A DNA stretch of 64,000 nt from Opisthorchis felineus (GCA_004794785.1 SJOL01006800.1:126332-190331), one strand, 5' to 3'. Counted from the first letter of the stretch, positions 1 through 13,340 are shown. Numbers and translations: made by a program. Notes: generated from the letters alone by a model not told the origin.

Positions 1-3000
1 ACAAGCCCCCATACAACTCCAGGTCGTTCTGTCGCTCGGTCTCGCCGTTCTGTGTTTGAGTGTAAGTACGAACATCCAGTGCCAGTCGCAACAAACAAGG
101 TTTGTTTACTACGCCGTTTACTCCAATGTTCTATCTGTGGGACGGATTCCCACCTTGGGTCAGATAAACGCGCTGTCTATTTGACTTTCGAACCGTACGG
201 TGTTTTCAAGACGGTTTCGGCTTGTTGTGATATTGTAACTATTGATGTGACTAAAAAGTCAGGACTCTGGGGCAGAAACACAAAATCGTCTCAGACAATG
301 GTCAGGGCTGAGTTGTGCCATGGCCATATAAAAGGCTTGTGATCGACAAGATTGTGCTTATCTGCACATTTTTCTCGTAATGACTAAATCCATCGAATTT
401 CCGTCGTGTGTGATTTTGGAAACTTTGGTAGTCATGATAGGGGAGCGACAAAGCCTCGAAAGAAATCCAAACGTGGTAAGTGAATGGATTTAGAATGTGT
501 GAGAAGTATGACAGCGATAGAAGAAAACAGGGTACTGGTGGACCACGGAAAAACTGACAGGGTTTAAACAATCCTGTTCGGAATCTCAAAGACAAATGGC
601 TCAAAGGCACAACAATGCCCGACTTCTTCTTAGCTCCCAGACAGGCTTTGGCAAAAGGCATTTCGATGTCTCATCTCCCCACATTTTTGTCACCTGACTG
701 TGTGTAATGAAGTACGACACGACCTACATGGACTAAAGTTGATCAGACGCTTAGTATGTGACGACGACTTGATTCGCTTCCGACCATTTGCAAAGGTGGT
801 TTCGTTTCACTACTCTCCAGTCCCAATTTTGAATCACACAGGTAGTTGCTATGTCTTGCAGGACAGATACAGATTTAATCGAAAATCCAACAATATGCCG
901 ACAGTAGTGTGTGCAAGACAGTACAGTAAGGGAGTCAGATAGGTAATGTACTCTTTTCATACACGAAATGTAGCCTCAAATGTAGTCGTTTGCCGTCCAG
1001 TGCAGGTTGATTCAAACCGAACTGGTTCAAAGCTGAACTTATCCGCGTTCAGAAACCGATTAACCTGTTGGTTTTATTCTTACTGAGAACCATCAACTGT
1101 ACGTACCTCCAAAACATGGGAGGAATTCGAGCTCACAGCCTCTATTTGAGATGTCCAATATTCTATCCGTGCGCTACGGGTGGCGTACTTAGCGGGGCGA
1201 GCCCACTTATCATGGCCTGCTGTCGACTGGTTTCCCAAGCGAGGAAGTTTTGGTTTAAGTTCCACATTGGCTTAACGGGATGCCTTCCACTGGGTGCGGG
1301 TTACTTCAGACTGAAGATGGTGAGAATGTCGAGGATTTCATCCTGAATATCGAGCTTGCGTAGTGGGTGGGTTAGAATCACTGTACAACTGCTTCGTCCT
1401 GGTTGAAAAGCACTACCAAAGTGCATCTTCGAGTTTTAGTCTACTCCAGGTCAAGCACCATACCTCTTTGGTTTTCAGAATGAATGGCTGGGCAGCAGCT
1501 CTGTTAAGGGAACCCCTATTCTTGAATTTCACACGTGAATACTAAGAAGGACACAACTTTAGCTTGGAAAACGCAAGTCTTTGCATGTGGAGGTACATTG
1601 CTGTGAGGGAATTTTCGGAGGTGTGGCACTCTAGAAACGGTTCAATCGGCCGGCGCTTCGAACTAGACCCAGTCTACGCACCACCAGCGACTCAACCGAA
1701 ATGCTTCGGATGGGCCAACCATTAGATTAACCCGCCAAGACACGAAAGTCCTCTTGAGTCACGTCGGAACCCAGAGTGATCATGAACAGAGCTCTCTCAA
1801 CTGATTAAACGGGCCAGGAGAGATGGAGTTTAATAGTCACATGGATGATGACCAGTTGAAACACAGGCTACCAAGGTCCTATGTTTCCAGGTTGCCGTCC
1901 TTGAGCACTTGGTCACGGGAAGCTGTGTAGCTGTATGGCAAATACACATTTAGTATATTAGTTGTGCACTTAAGCAGCGGTTCCAATATTTGCCCGGAGG
2001 ATCTGGTAATATGACTTTCATGCAAGATAATGTAGGTGGATCGGCTTTGGTTTACACCGAGTCCAGTTTATACCCAGCTAGGACAGATAACAAAAGGCAA
2101 AGCGCAATTAAGCGGAGTGACGAAAAGGGTTTATCGAGCCCCTTAGGTGCTACGACTGACTGAGCAACAGAGTGGTCTTGATATGGTAAGCTGCAATTTT
2201 TTTATGGCGTGAATAGATCGAACGCCCTCAGTAAAACGTCCACCTAGGATAAACGAAAATACCTATGTTCGAATCGCATCCGAATGTGCAATTCACCTTC
2301 AGTTGCCTAGTGGTGAATGGTCTGCGTGCAGTTTTCGATCAGTAAAATGTGTCGAATCAGAGGGAAGGGTTACATCACAAATGCTCGAGTTTACGTGCAG
2401 TAACTCTGAATACATACTTTCATGTGTCATGGAACTGAACAGGTACGCAAACCCTCTTATGATAGAAATTTATCCAAAATTTTAGTGAATCCCTATAGCG
2501 CCAGTGGGTATCGATAGATCACCAGATACCGGTAATGATTCTTTAACATTGCCTACATCAGTCCCGGAACTGGCTGTTACTGGCCTTGGTTTTTACCAAG
2601 CGATCTGAAGTGTCTAAGATGTGTGAACACGTAGGAGACGCATCATTATGCCCAGCACCATAACGACTCGCTGGTGACGTCACCTAGACCGGTAACGAAG
2701 GTTTGCAATTAACTTGCATAGGTCAGCGAACAAAATACGACCAAGAATGGCCTTCCGACTATAACACAGTTAAGCTAAATTTACAAAAGGTTTCCATTGA
2801 AATCAAGGGCCGTCATATCCGAAGTGCAACAGCCAACGAGAGAGCTGAATCAGTCAAGAAACGGAACAACAATGGGTAGAATTAGCAGTCACGTGGTCAT
2901 TCGATCGAAACTTGCCGAAAGGTTGCTAGGGTTGAAAAATGTTGGCAGTAGACTGGTGAGTGCACCATAAGATGAAGCACAATCGGTAATAACGTCACAT

Positions 3001-6000
3001 TCTAACACAGGCGCATTAGTGCGATTGTGCAGCTGCTTACATTCATCACATTATATGTGGTGAATGACATTTTTGTCAAATCAACAAGAAAACCCATTAT
3101 CCTAAGACTGGTACCTGTAGTTGGTGTATAACTGAATTCGAGCTTTTCTCCGGTATCATCCAGTAATAGATTGTGTCGTTTTGTTCGAGAGGCGATGGAC
3201 GTAGTTAAGCTATATCAGAACCATTTGCCATTAAAACTATATTATTTGAAATTAAAAACGACTCGATAGTCAATTGGACAAACGTTTTAAATGGAAGCAT
3301 ATGATTTGACGAAACCCACCCAAACCCAGGTGACGCCTATCGTACCAGTTTCATCTGAGATCGCTTTTAAAATTGGTCGTTTTGTACAATCGAGAATGTA
3401 GCCTGTTTCGGATTGTGAAATTCATCCCAAATGTTTGCTGTATTACTGACTAAAAAAGTAATGAACCAAGGAAATTGCGAATTTCTTAAGGCGTGTCCAC
3501 ACTGTATTCAATGCATAAATTCGAATCAGAGACCGTGAATGTATCAGCACAGCGAGAGTGGAGACCCCGATATTCGAGCACGTTGCATATCGCTAGTATC
3601 AGCATGAGCTATGAAAGGAGTCCGTACAGTTTCTAAGTTTTAATGTCAGTGATGGTAGGACTGCTGTTTCATTTAATCTAGACACCCACACTTCTATCGC
3701 TTACTATTATTGGTATATTTGTGTTCTTCTAGAGAGTCTAGCCCTCAGAGAGATCTCTCATGTGGTCCCTGATTGTGTAGGCTCCTTTATACGCATACAC
3801 GCGTATATAGAGTGACAGTGTAACAGTGACAAGTCTAGCTGCTGGATACAATATGGACCATATCCCTTCTGACTTCAGGGAAAGTGTGTCGGTATATTGT
3901 AACCCTTGGAGTTGGTCGGATTGTAACCTTCCCACGCTTTTAGGTTCGTATGAACGTTTAGTACGGTCTATGTTCTCCAGAATTTCACTACGACGCTATA
4001 GCTTTCCTGCTCGATAATCTCGGTTTACTCCTGAATTGTTTAAAATAGTGATTCTTTTCTGTGGGACCCAGTGGGTGAACGAAATGCAAGTACAATTTAG
4101 AGGAAGAGGTATGCCACAAGATAGTGCTGGATTGTGTAGAGGCAAAATGAGTTTGATTTCACACCCTAAATTTAAGTTATTACTGGTTCGTTCTCGGGAG
4201 AGTCCACAACTGGTAGGTTCTCTCAGATGATCGTCCAAGAAACGGGTGATTTTACCGTGATGATACAAATCCTATGCCTCTTTCATTTGGATAAGAAGAC
4301 AGGTTACTCCACTAGAAGTTTCCCACTCTGAACTGCTGTGAATACGAGCCCAGTGAGCTGATGGAAGTAACAGATGCACAAATCTCAGGAGTTCATGCAC
4401 TGGTCATGAATTAGATGAACCAGTGTATAAACCGTACGTGGTTAAAGGCAGTATGTATGTATAGGCTATAGTGCTTATACAGAATGGTTGTAGTTTGCAA
4501 CAGTCACAATACCTCTTCAATGGTAAAAAACGTGGATTCCGTGCTACGGTGCAGTACCGAGAATCTATCAAAGTCTGATGCATGAAAACTTGACTTAAAT
4601 GAATCCAGTTATTGTAGTCCACGCAAGTAAGTGGAGTAACGGGCATTCCCCGAGTTACTGCAAACCTTAGGGTCTCCATCATGATTCCTTTCTATCTAAA
4701 TTACAAAGATATTAGCAGTAGTTGGGGTTTACGTGTATGATCGTAACTATCACAAACGGCACAGTTATGACTGACAGACATATCTGCATGTATAGGCGAG
4801 TACTTGACTCATCGATTACCACAGTGAGTTGAGCAGTAGACTGAACGAACACCACGAACACCACCTATCGACTAAAGTTGTAACTACTCTGGTTTCAAGC
4901 ATCCGACCGAAGAAGGCGATTGATTTCCCAGATCGAAAACACAGAAGATGAAAACTCAACCCAGTCCAACGGTCGTTCATTGGACAGGTTGACTCAAATT
5001 ATTTAGTGCAACTGTGATGCATAAAATTTGACCGCGCCATTTACGTTTGCCGTTCATCGGTTCACCAGTGAAATAAGAATATTCATCATAGACTATGTGG
5101 GAGAATATAGGATGCACATGAATTGGCGGGGTTTGAAGGCCCCTAGAGAAGAACTGAAACACGAACTCCGTTTTGGTTGGTCAATCAAACGAGAAAAACT
5201 TGCGCATTTTTCTGAAGGTTAAAATCCGGTTGTTTTGCTTCCTCCACGACGCAGTCACCCCATTCAGTAGGTGCCTTTCGATTTTTCAGTGTTCGCTCTT
5301 GAAAAGCGGGATAATAAATAGGGGCAACTGAAATTCAGCAGATGGCTAAATAACCTTGATACATACAGTGAGCACGTTAATCATTGACAGCCATAAACTA
5401 TAGTGGTCACAGAAAAGACACAATGAGTCAACAGCTTTGAGGTTGCAACTGGATTCTTTATGTCCATGAATTTAGTGTATAGTCTGATACAGTTTGCGGA
5501 GTAGGTAGGTAGGTGGGTTAAAGCGTAGTAGTTTATTGGGTTAGCCTAAATGGCATGTTTGGTCTTTTCACCGTGTACACAAGCACACACTGCACACACT
5601 CTGTAGAAGAAAGAGTTACTCTGTCCATCAGCTTGTAAGTCATGGTAGTCCGCACACATCGGTTGTCTTGCTTAGCGTACTTATGCTCTCCATCATATTA
5701 ATCGATGTGCCATTAACATTGATCCAGGTTTCAATTGGCTGGTTTCGGTCATCAGGTTTCTTCACATATGAGGTCAGTTAGGATTGTTCGTCAACCATCT
5801 AAAGGACTCCGAACCGTGTATCAAACAGACAGCCTACTTGAGCAGAACTCCCGTTACGTCATAACGTCGTCACAAGGTCATCACTGTTATGTCCTCAGAA
5901 TCAATGATAAAAGTACTTTTCAACTCCTTAGCAGTTTCATCGTCGTATATCTCATGTCGGTTAAGTCGCAGGCCAAAAGAGTTCAAGCAGAATCAAGCCT

Positions 6001-6880
6001 ACACTTTGTCTATAAATGGTGAACCATTCAGCTGAGGAATGGCTGATTAGCATTGTGTTATTGAGATGACTCTCAAGAAGGCAATAAAGACGTCCAATTG
6101 ACCTATAAGAAGCCACCATTCTCAAAAATTTGTCGTAGCTGGATATCAAGGCAATGTGAATTAATAGATAACATGTCGATGTATGAATCCCAATTGGTAG
6201 ATGTGTATCGATTGAAGACTTTGAAACACTAAGTCTCTCCAATCTATTTAACAAGATATAGGTAACAGGATGTTAACAGTTCACTGCCTTTCGTCAATCC
6301 ACAGCATAAACGGACATTTATGGACAGTCAGAGATGAAGAAAATGCATGAAATTGTGTGACACAAGGCTGGGCTTAGGATCAATTCCGTGGTCCACTAGA
6401 TGACTTGAAATGTTGAACCAACTTCCGTGCACATTTGTTGCTAAGATAGACATTCAACTGATGACGTACTCAGAAAACAAATAAGAATTAACCATACATA
6501 CACATTGCTGCTCTCTGCTGCCTTATTTTAAACGCTATGATTTAGTTATCAGACTTTTGAGCAGAGTAAATCGCTTCGAGTCCCTCTTTCGTCAAGTACT
6601 GCGTATGTCTCAGAGTTGGCATACGTTCAGAATGCCACAATAAGTGCGGTGTGTTTCATCATTAAAGTGTTAGTGCGATGCTCAAACGCACTCTCAACGC
6701 AAAGATCCTTCCTCTTTCTTAAAATCTTAATAAAAAGGCTTCAGGATAGACGAGATTAGCGGAATCGCATACAAAATCGATAACTGCACCGTTTGTCAGC
6801 ATGCCACAACTAAGTTCGGTGTCCTCTATAGAGGAAGCTGGGCGCACTAAATTTTCACGTGTGCTGTAGGGTGAAAACAA
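1..6880. other. Gene-free stretch, nothing recognised
   Basis: I see no coding region, RNA gene or recognisable transposon domain here. Open frames are all under about 100 codons and lack domain motifs or splice-site support. Minor local features are a GTAG-type run near 5,502-5,515 and a CA-rich patch near 5,575-5,600. Decayed repeats too old to recognise by eye may be present. Confidence 0.5.
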
Positions 6881-6887
6881 TAGTAAA

Positions 6888-7070
6888 TAACCATTCAGCT
6901 GCTACACCCTTTCGGTGCCCAGCTTCCATCCCATCCGAAGGAAGCACAAGGGCTGAGATACTGCCAGAATGCCCAAGTCTGGACAAGAGCAGTCAAGGTG
7001 CCGGGGTTGGATTCGAACCGCGAGCCTTCCGGTCAGTAAGTTCGCGCCTTATTAACTGAGCTACCTCGAG
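6888..7070 (-). repeat. tRNA-derived SINE, copy 1
   Basis: On the minus strand this begins with a tRNA-like head: an A-box-like TAGCTCAGTTAATAAGG (around 7,063-7,047) and a B-box-like GGTTCGAATCC (7,019-7,009), separated by about 30 bases. It continues into a non-tRNA body with the words CTTGGGCATTCTGGCAGTATC and GAAAGGGTGT. The same order of words occurs at 29.2, 31.2, 32.2 and 57.5 kb and in both arms of the 3 kb inverted repeat. Head plus conserved body in several dispersed copies is the definition of a SINE. A single diverged tRNA gene is excluded because the body is shared and the cloverleaf is incomplete. Mobilisation in trans by a LINE, perhaps the RTE-like family here, is an inference. 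Confidence 0.75.
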
Positions 7071-7149
7071 CTCGAGCTGCAAACAGAAAACGAGTGAGTG
7101 AATTGATCAGATGATAGAGAAACTGGATGGACGGTTTTCCACGTAACAG

Positions 7150-7371
7150 TTAGGAGCTTTCGACGGTGCTGCTTATCGCGCATGCAAGCAACACACATTC
7201 GCACAACCACATACTTTGCACACACACTTCCCATAAGGTTACTGAAAACTCTTCGATAGCCCACAACCGGCTTCGCCCTTCTTGGGGCTCATCAGGTAGA
7301 CGCAGTCTCCGAGTTTCTGCCAACCTTATGGTCTGCTTGAACCCAAATTGCACGAAATTCGACCAATGCAC
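7150..7371 (-). pseudogene. PLE 5' terminal fragment
   Basis: The minus-strand sequence starts near 7,371 with words shared with the start of the PLE at 58,260 (CAATTTGGGTTCA, then an ACAGAAACTC-like word; translated VQFGF...AET/TES). It then carries the hammerhead core. The same order recurs at 53.34-53.48 kb. I infer that this is the 5' terminal repeat region of a Penelope-like element. No RT follows directly, so it is a detached or non-autonomous piece. Confidence 0.5.
7259..7301 (-). ncRNA. Hammerhead ribozyme relic, PLE type, copy 1
   Basis: Read on the minus strand, the conserved CTGATGA (7,295-7,289) is followed by a 4 bp stem II, GCCC/GGGC, with a CAAGAA loop. Then comes GAAG, where a functional core has GAAA, then CCGG, T and T (cleavage position), then GTGGGC. 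The six bases before CTGATGA, GTCTAC, pair with GTGGGC to give a complete stem I with two G-U wobbles. This is a type I hammerhead with a minimal palindromic stem III, as described for Penelope-like elements. The A15.1 base is G, so this copy is probably inactive or weak. Its sister at 53.4 kb has A at that site. Confidence 0.7.
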
Positions 7372-7665
7372 TCATCTGCATACCAATTTGGTTTTGACGA
7401 GAGACTCACCTGGAAGCCAACCGAATCCCTCATTAATTATGTTCTACTTCAACTGCACCAGGCCGCCTGTTTCAGTTGGTACGATATTCGAGATATCGCA
7501 TTGTATAGACGTGGTACACTGCTCATATCTCGAATATCGTGCCAACTGAAATATGAAGCGGCAGCATATTCAGTTGAAGAAGAACACCATAAACGAGAGA
7601 TTCAGCTGGTTTCCAGGTGAGTCTCCTTTCAAAATCAAATTGGTTTGTAGATGGGTGTATTGATC
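7370..7665. repeat. Foldback (inverted repeat) element
   Basis: Positions 7,370-7,505 and 7,528-7,665 are reverse complements of each other over about 130 bases at roughly 80% identity by eye. Shared words include ACCAATTTG, GAGACTCACCTGGAA, CTTCAACTG and CAGTTGG(T/C)ACGATATTCGAGATAT. The spacer is only about 20 bases. Single half-units recur at 10,800-10,945, 53,490-53,570 and 58,150-58,235. In three of the four places a PLE 5' piece lies directly beside the unit. It is therefore probably a sub-terminal part of a PLE in head-to-head arrangement rather than an independent MITE, although a MITE remains possible. Confidence 0.7.
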
Positions 7666-7669
7666 GAAC

Positions 7670-8870
7670 CGCATACTTGTTTCTGTAAATGTATTAGAAA
7701 TAAATGTGATATGATAGTATTCTGTCGGATCTACATCAACACTAAGGGCTTACACGCTCTGCTGTTATTCGTGGTTTACCAAGTATGAGCAGTCGTCCGG
7801 TAGTTCAACGATTTATGATAAGAACGAAGCTAGTAAACAGTCCGTTTTTGTCTTCTTGGATAATACGCCACAAGTTTCCGTGGTACCCAAAGGAAATGAT
7901 CTGCAGAATAAGGGTGCATGAAACGAGGGAAAGTGAAAAACAGGCGTTGATGGGTCACAAAGTCAAACGAGTTACATCAATGTCAAACAAGTTTGTGGGC
8001 CAACTTAAGTTCAGAGGTCGTACAAGTCTCTTTTGAGGGCCAAGTTTTGGGTCAAGCAGCCGGATTTCGACTGTTTCTGTAATCGATAATAGTCTGAAGA
8101 GTACTGCTATTGATCGACCCAGAAAATTTTGGTGAGTCTTGAGAAGTCTACTCTTTGTCTATGATGTGGCTGGTTTCGGTCAGATATGACGCGATTGCTT
8201 CCCCGAACCACCATGCAGGAACCGGACAGGGTTCAGCCATTCTCTCTGACAAGCAGCTTAACGTACGGCCAACATACAATACCCGGGATGAGTATACGAA
8301 TCGCGACACACAGAAGCTAGTGGCAGAGCTTGGTGGTCTGTATTTCAACTAGAACCGGGCAGTGGGGTTGGAACTGAGACTCAAGCACAGACTAGCGACC
8401 ACACACGCCATATCAATAGAATGTCTTGGTCTTCTGACAACTTGCACAGCAACCTCGGCTTCTTTGAATGGCAGGTTTAGGTACAGATGTGTTCCCTCAT
8501 ATGAGTGTTGTTTAGTTCGCAGCCTCGTACATTACATAAATTTGAGTATGGATCGTTCTGGATATTCGTTGTGCGCAAATACATGTTCTATACATCCTAT
8601 AAACTCCTTTAAGCAGTCGGGGAAATATATCTTTAATGCCCTCTAAGTCAAATATCTGATTAAGTTCCGTCGTTGCTGCAACGGAACAAAGCTATCCAGT
8701 TGAATATATTGGCCTGTCTACGTTTGTTTTCTATGGAATCTATGCTGTATGGTTCCATCGGCCTTCATCAGAGTGCCAAAATCGATAGAATTTATCTGCC
8801 TGTTGCACTCAGGTTCAAGAATAAAACTTGGTATTAGTGGGAACTGAATCGAAGCTGTATAACTAATCGG
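7670..8870. other. Gene-free stretch, nothing recognised
   Basis: Open frames of 65-95 codons occur on the plus strand (8,155-8,352 and 8,362-8,646) but show no domain motif and have no splice support. No repeat could be linked to others in the window. Confidence 0.4.
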
Positions 8871-8874
8871 TTAA

Positions 8875-9620
8875 ACCGATGTTACCAAGGGCACGTACAA
8901 ATAGCTAATGAGTGCCCAGCGAGTGCGTTCAGTCGTTGAGTTACAAGTTTGCTCATAAACAGATCTGCCAGGGTAGACCCAAAATGGATACCATCGCAAC
9001 TTCGTCTTTCTGTTGATCGGTCTCATTACTGAGGCTAAACCGAGCAATTTATGCGCAAGGCGGTAATAGTCTTTTGTGGTCCTGGATGGGAATGCGAACA
9101 TCGCCACTGAGATCAATTATCTCACGAACGGTTTTTGGTGAGTCGTGCATTGTAAACAACGACACAATGTCGACAGAGAACATGTGATGGTTATCAAACC
9201 TTGAATTTTTGAGCCGGTTTAACGAGCTGCAACGTAGCTGTCAATCCATGCGTTGACACTATTCCTCTAACTGGTTCTCGCACGCTAGCGGAACATTCTA
9301 CCCATACGTGATAAGGATAGTCTTGAGAGGTAGACGGAACTTTTGGGGATGGCACAGTGGTGTATTGTTGTGCTAGTGGATCGAATACGCTCGAAAGTAT
9401 TAGCATCAACAAATCGTGATTGTTTAAGCCGTCGTAATATTTTAGGTATTGCTTTTTTTTATCTCAGTCACCATTTCCTTAAATCACTCTTCGTCCAACA
9501 GAACCTTATTCAATTTGTCAATATATTCGGCCCTATCCAAAAGAACATTTCCTGGTCCTTTATAGGGCATCGTGGTTCTTCGACAAATGTTTTAAAGGAT
9601 CGAAGAGACTTGGCTTGCGA
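8875..9620 (-). pseudogene. Penelope-like element RT core, decayed
   Basis: Read from 9,600 downward, the minus strand gives in order: GNVLLDRAEYIDKLNKVL (around 9,555-9,500, the fingers motif after DKGN), a region ending near PYHVWVECSASVREPVRG (the SPYH...L-PVR stretch of PLEs), MFSVDIVSLFT (around 9,185-9,150, RT motif with the first catalytic Asp, usually SFDVVSLFT), RIPIQDHKRLL, and VYEQT (around 8,955-8,940, usually FYEQTDG). Several frameshifts and stops separate these blocks, so no protein can be made. The order and spacing match PLE reverse transcriptases and do not match the non-LTR RTs elsewhere in this window. It is truncated before the YADD palm and has no GIY-YIG domain. Function in life would be target-primed copying of its own RNA. 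Confidence 0.7.
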
Positions 9621-9624
9621 GCGA

Positions 9625-10790
9625 TATACTGACGGTACTAATTGATCAGGTATACTTCCGCTGTCCTACATTTTGTTCTCAGGAAGGTACCAGTTCGAAC
9701 AACTGATCATATAAACTATCAAATTGTTCTACAAGCTCAAGCTGGCTGACATTATAACGGGAACATCAGAATTTTGAACCCACGCCACGCCTCCAGTAGT
9801 GGTGTCCAGCGTTAACGACGAAAAATTGTTCACATACTTTCGGGATTGGATTGGAAATTCGTTTGCGATGTCAGGGGATCAAGCTAGCACCAATTCCTTT
9901 GACAATAATGAGTTAAAACTATGTATTGAAGCCAACAAAAATTCACGTACGCTATCCGCCAAACCTGTGTGCGTCCCAGTTCAAGAGTGTTACCTCTAAC
10001 AATACGTAGCAGCTGAGTGCGGTGTGTCGGGTTGATTCGATTTCTGTGAAAGATTCGGAAACTGGTTTTGCTCTAGACACTGGCTGAGGACAGTTTTGAC
10101 TTGGCGCTATGCCTCAGTTATATCTTAAGTTCCTTTAGCGCACGGAGGTCTTCGGATTGTTTCAGAACGAGTATCCGCGGAATTCACAATAAGAAAGGTG
10201 GTGCCGAAGGAAGCTCGTTTTCTGTGATTGGTGAATACAACATACATTAACATAACATTTATGGAAAATCACATGTACAGTTAAACGAATTTACGGGTAT
10301 ATGGGTGGCCATTGAATCCATTTCAGATAAGTCATTCATCATACTGATTTCACTTGGCCTAACGAAGGTTTTTGAAGACAGATAAACACTTGCATTATGT
10401 GTTGTCAGCAGCAAGTACAGGGACAGTCTTCATCATTAAAGTGACCAAAACGATGATCCCTCATAATATCCATATGCATGCGGACTTTCTGGGATTTTGC
10501 GCTGTTTTTATGTTGGGTTCGATGATCATTTGGCTGGCGTTAGTGGCACTCCAATGTGTTTTTCAATAGACGAGAATTTGTAATTCCGGTTTATTTGTTG
10601 GCAAAATGGTGGCATGTAGAACTATTTATACAACGGATCTAGAGAACACTAATCACACTTGACTGTGGAAATCAAGCTCTACTAGGATGGGTATTTTGCT
10701 GTTTTCACCGACATTCAAGTGAGACCCTGAACATCAAGAAAAACCGCAGTCTGGACGTGGCCTAAGAACTGAAGTTCAGCGTTCGCGAAA
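9625..10790. other. Gene-free stretch, nothing recognised
   Basis: No domain or repeat recognised. A 65-codon plus-strand frame at 10,372-10,569 ends in a hydrophobic run (around codons 40-63) but has no supporting splice signals or homology that I can name. Confidence 0.4.
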
Positions 10791-10797
10791 TACACTT

Positions 10798-10947
10798 ATT
10801 CGCACACCAATTTGGTTTTAACGGAAGACTCAGCTGAATCCCAGATGAATCGTTCGTTTTTGATATTCTTCAACTGAATGTGCTGCACAAAAGCCGTTTC
10901 GTGTTCCAGTTGGTACGATATTCGAGACACTGAGTTGTCAGCAGCCT
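10798..10947. repeat. Half-unit of the 7.4 kb foldback family
   Basis: ACCAATTTGGTTTTAACGG, AGACTCAGCTGAATC, TTCTTCAACTGAATGTGCTGC and CCAGTTGGTACGATATTCGAGA follow in the same order as in the left arm of the foldback at 7,370. The second, inverted half is missing here. Confidence 0.65.
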
Positions 10948-10949
10948 TG

Positions 10950-13340
10950 TGAGTAGTTCCATCCAAGAAAATAAAGTTCATTGTGTTGGCGAAGAAGAGA
11001 TTCCTCACCAGAAAGTGACCTGATTGATCGCGAATGACCGATACACATGACGGAAGTCAGAAACGGCAACGCGCGATGGCAATTGTTGTGTTTGGTGAAC
11101 TAAATCAGTACAGGAAACTACGAGCAGTTATGTCGCATCTTCAGAATTCAACCAAGTCTTCCCCCGAGAACCATCGTCTGGGTATCAGTACAGACTAGTT
11201 CACGCATGTGGGCCAAATGAAAACAGGTCAAAGGTAATCACATCTTGGTGATTAAGTAACGTGATGTGATTGCCCAACGTGAGTGTTAGTGGTCACGACT
11301 GAGAGAGGGTGAGCGACTTTGTTAGTCAGCAGGATAAACGTAAAATTTTGCTAATGATTGGTGACACAAAGCCTGCATTCAGATGGTGCTATCGCTGTTC
11401 GGATTTTTTTGTCACCGAACTGTAACATAAGCTCCTCTGACCGGAATGAAATCTGACGATATCTCGAATAAATCGTTCGTTTGGATACTAAGCTAAGCAT
11501 GTTAGACGTTTTCGAACTGGATATACAGATCGAAAGCGGTCTGATAATTCAGATGGCTCAGTCAACAAACTATCAAAATCTTTTCCTTGTAATGGAGAAT
11601 TTAATTCATGAACCGGAAATATCAGCTTTCAGTGTCAACAGACGCTCTCAGAGATTAATGACCTTCCGTCGCGATTAGGCAGAAATGGACCGAGATGGCA
11701 TGAGAAGGCATGATCAACGCCTTGTGAAGAATGCTGCTTACAGACTTTCATTTTACTCAACCAACAATCTACACTGTCGACAGATCCCAAGAAAGAGGTT
11801 GACCACCGATTTAAGCAGGACAGCTAACTATTTATACGCTCGCATATGTCCACATTTTGTCCCCGCTCAAACTGACACTAAAAAATCACACGCCATTTTC
11901 AAACTATCCGAAATAGGTCCACTCTTAAAGATTGATAAAATTACTTACAAGCACCAAACCTAGAAGTCACCCTTTAAACCAACTACTTTCCTGAGTACCA
12001 CTAATGGTGTAATATCGGGCTCATCCTCGCTTACCTTGTGGTCAACAGCATCTCACGTTCCTAAAGTATGTCGGATTACCTTAATCCTTACACGTTTATG
12101 CAGTCAGCTCCAGAAGCTGTGTGAGCTCGGGCAGATTGGGGGGGGGGGAGCCGAGCTGAAATAAAGTATGGGAAAGATAGCACTGCGTACACTACTACTC
12201 GCAACCAAGGGGTCGATTGTTCCAAGCGGCATCCTTGATGACCGTAAAACGAAGTTCGACTGGTAGGCAAAATAAGTGGGACTCAGCCCCGATCGACTTT
12301 CATAATGTCGTTAAGGTTTGGGCTAGTACAGTTCTTGTGCTTATAACTCTATCTAATGTGTCCAAAAAAGGAAATAAATGAAAAATGAACGCGGCGAAGT
12401 CTTATGAATATTTAGTCTTGTTTCTCGTGTTCTCAACCGCAGGTGACTGAAATCTGTACTATCAAGTTCGACAATGTCGCGCGTAATATTCAGAAGTGCG
12501 ATCCGGAATAGCAATAGGCAACAGAGCGATAGAATTTAAGAGGTACCGCTTTCTGATTACAAAAAAGATCGATATTTCCGTCATGACTACTGTTGCTCGC
12601 ATGGACAGGCCAATAGGTTGTCCAAATTGGGTTGCAAGTAGGGTCGTTCGGTGGAAAAGCAGCCACTAGTTCGGACATTTGAAGATGTGTGGTTGTTGAG
12701 TAGACGTAAGATCGTCACATCGGTTCGGACAGTATACTGAGCACTGGAGGTGATCAGCAGTGTAAACGAGCATTTCAACGAGGAAAATGAGAAGCAAACA
12801 GAATCTTCGAGTATTTCTGCATATACCTCACTCCTCCGAAAAAAAGCATATTCAGGGATGTTTGGATACACAAAGCGCAAATTGCAACCACATGAAAAAA
12901 GAACGATGCAGCGTGTTAGAGCAGCTGTCGAAATGGACGCACTTTGTCGTTGAGGTGCGGAGGGAAAATGGAGCAAATGGCATGCACTACATGTACAGCA
13001 GTTAGTAGGTGTCTCACGCTTTCACCCAAGGTAGCACCGCCCAACATATGAATCTTGTGATTCACGCTTAGAACCCCTTGAGTTCGGATGGCGTTATAGT
13101 ACACATCAAACAAACAATCATGAACTACAATGGCTCACCTCCCTACTCTTTCAAGACTTCACTTGAAAATTTGACGCGCTTGCGTCCGACCAATGACCAA
13201 AGCAGAGTGCTGCCGAGGCAAACGATGCGGTTATTTGCTGCAATTCCGCCTCTTGATACGCAACCAAAGCACAATTAACCGCAAAAAACAAGATACGTAT
13301 TTCTGACTTGAGCAGCTTCGTTTTGGCCCTGAGGCGCTTC
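10950..13340. other. Gene-free stretch, nothing recognised
   Basis: No gene or known element is seen. A run of about 11 G residues lies near 12,137-12,148. Open frames of 60-129 codons (for example minus strand 12,976-12,587) have no recognisable motif and no repeat partner. Confidence 0.4.

Noticed and set aside
7009..7063. Functional tRNA gene on the minus strand
   Set aside because: A and B boxes are present but the acceptor stem does not close and the body is shared with other dispersed copies, so it is a SINE.
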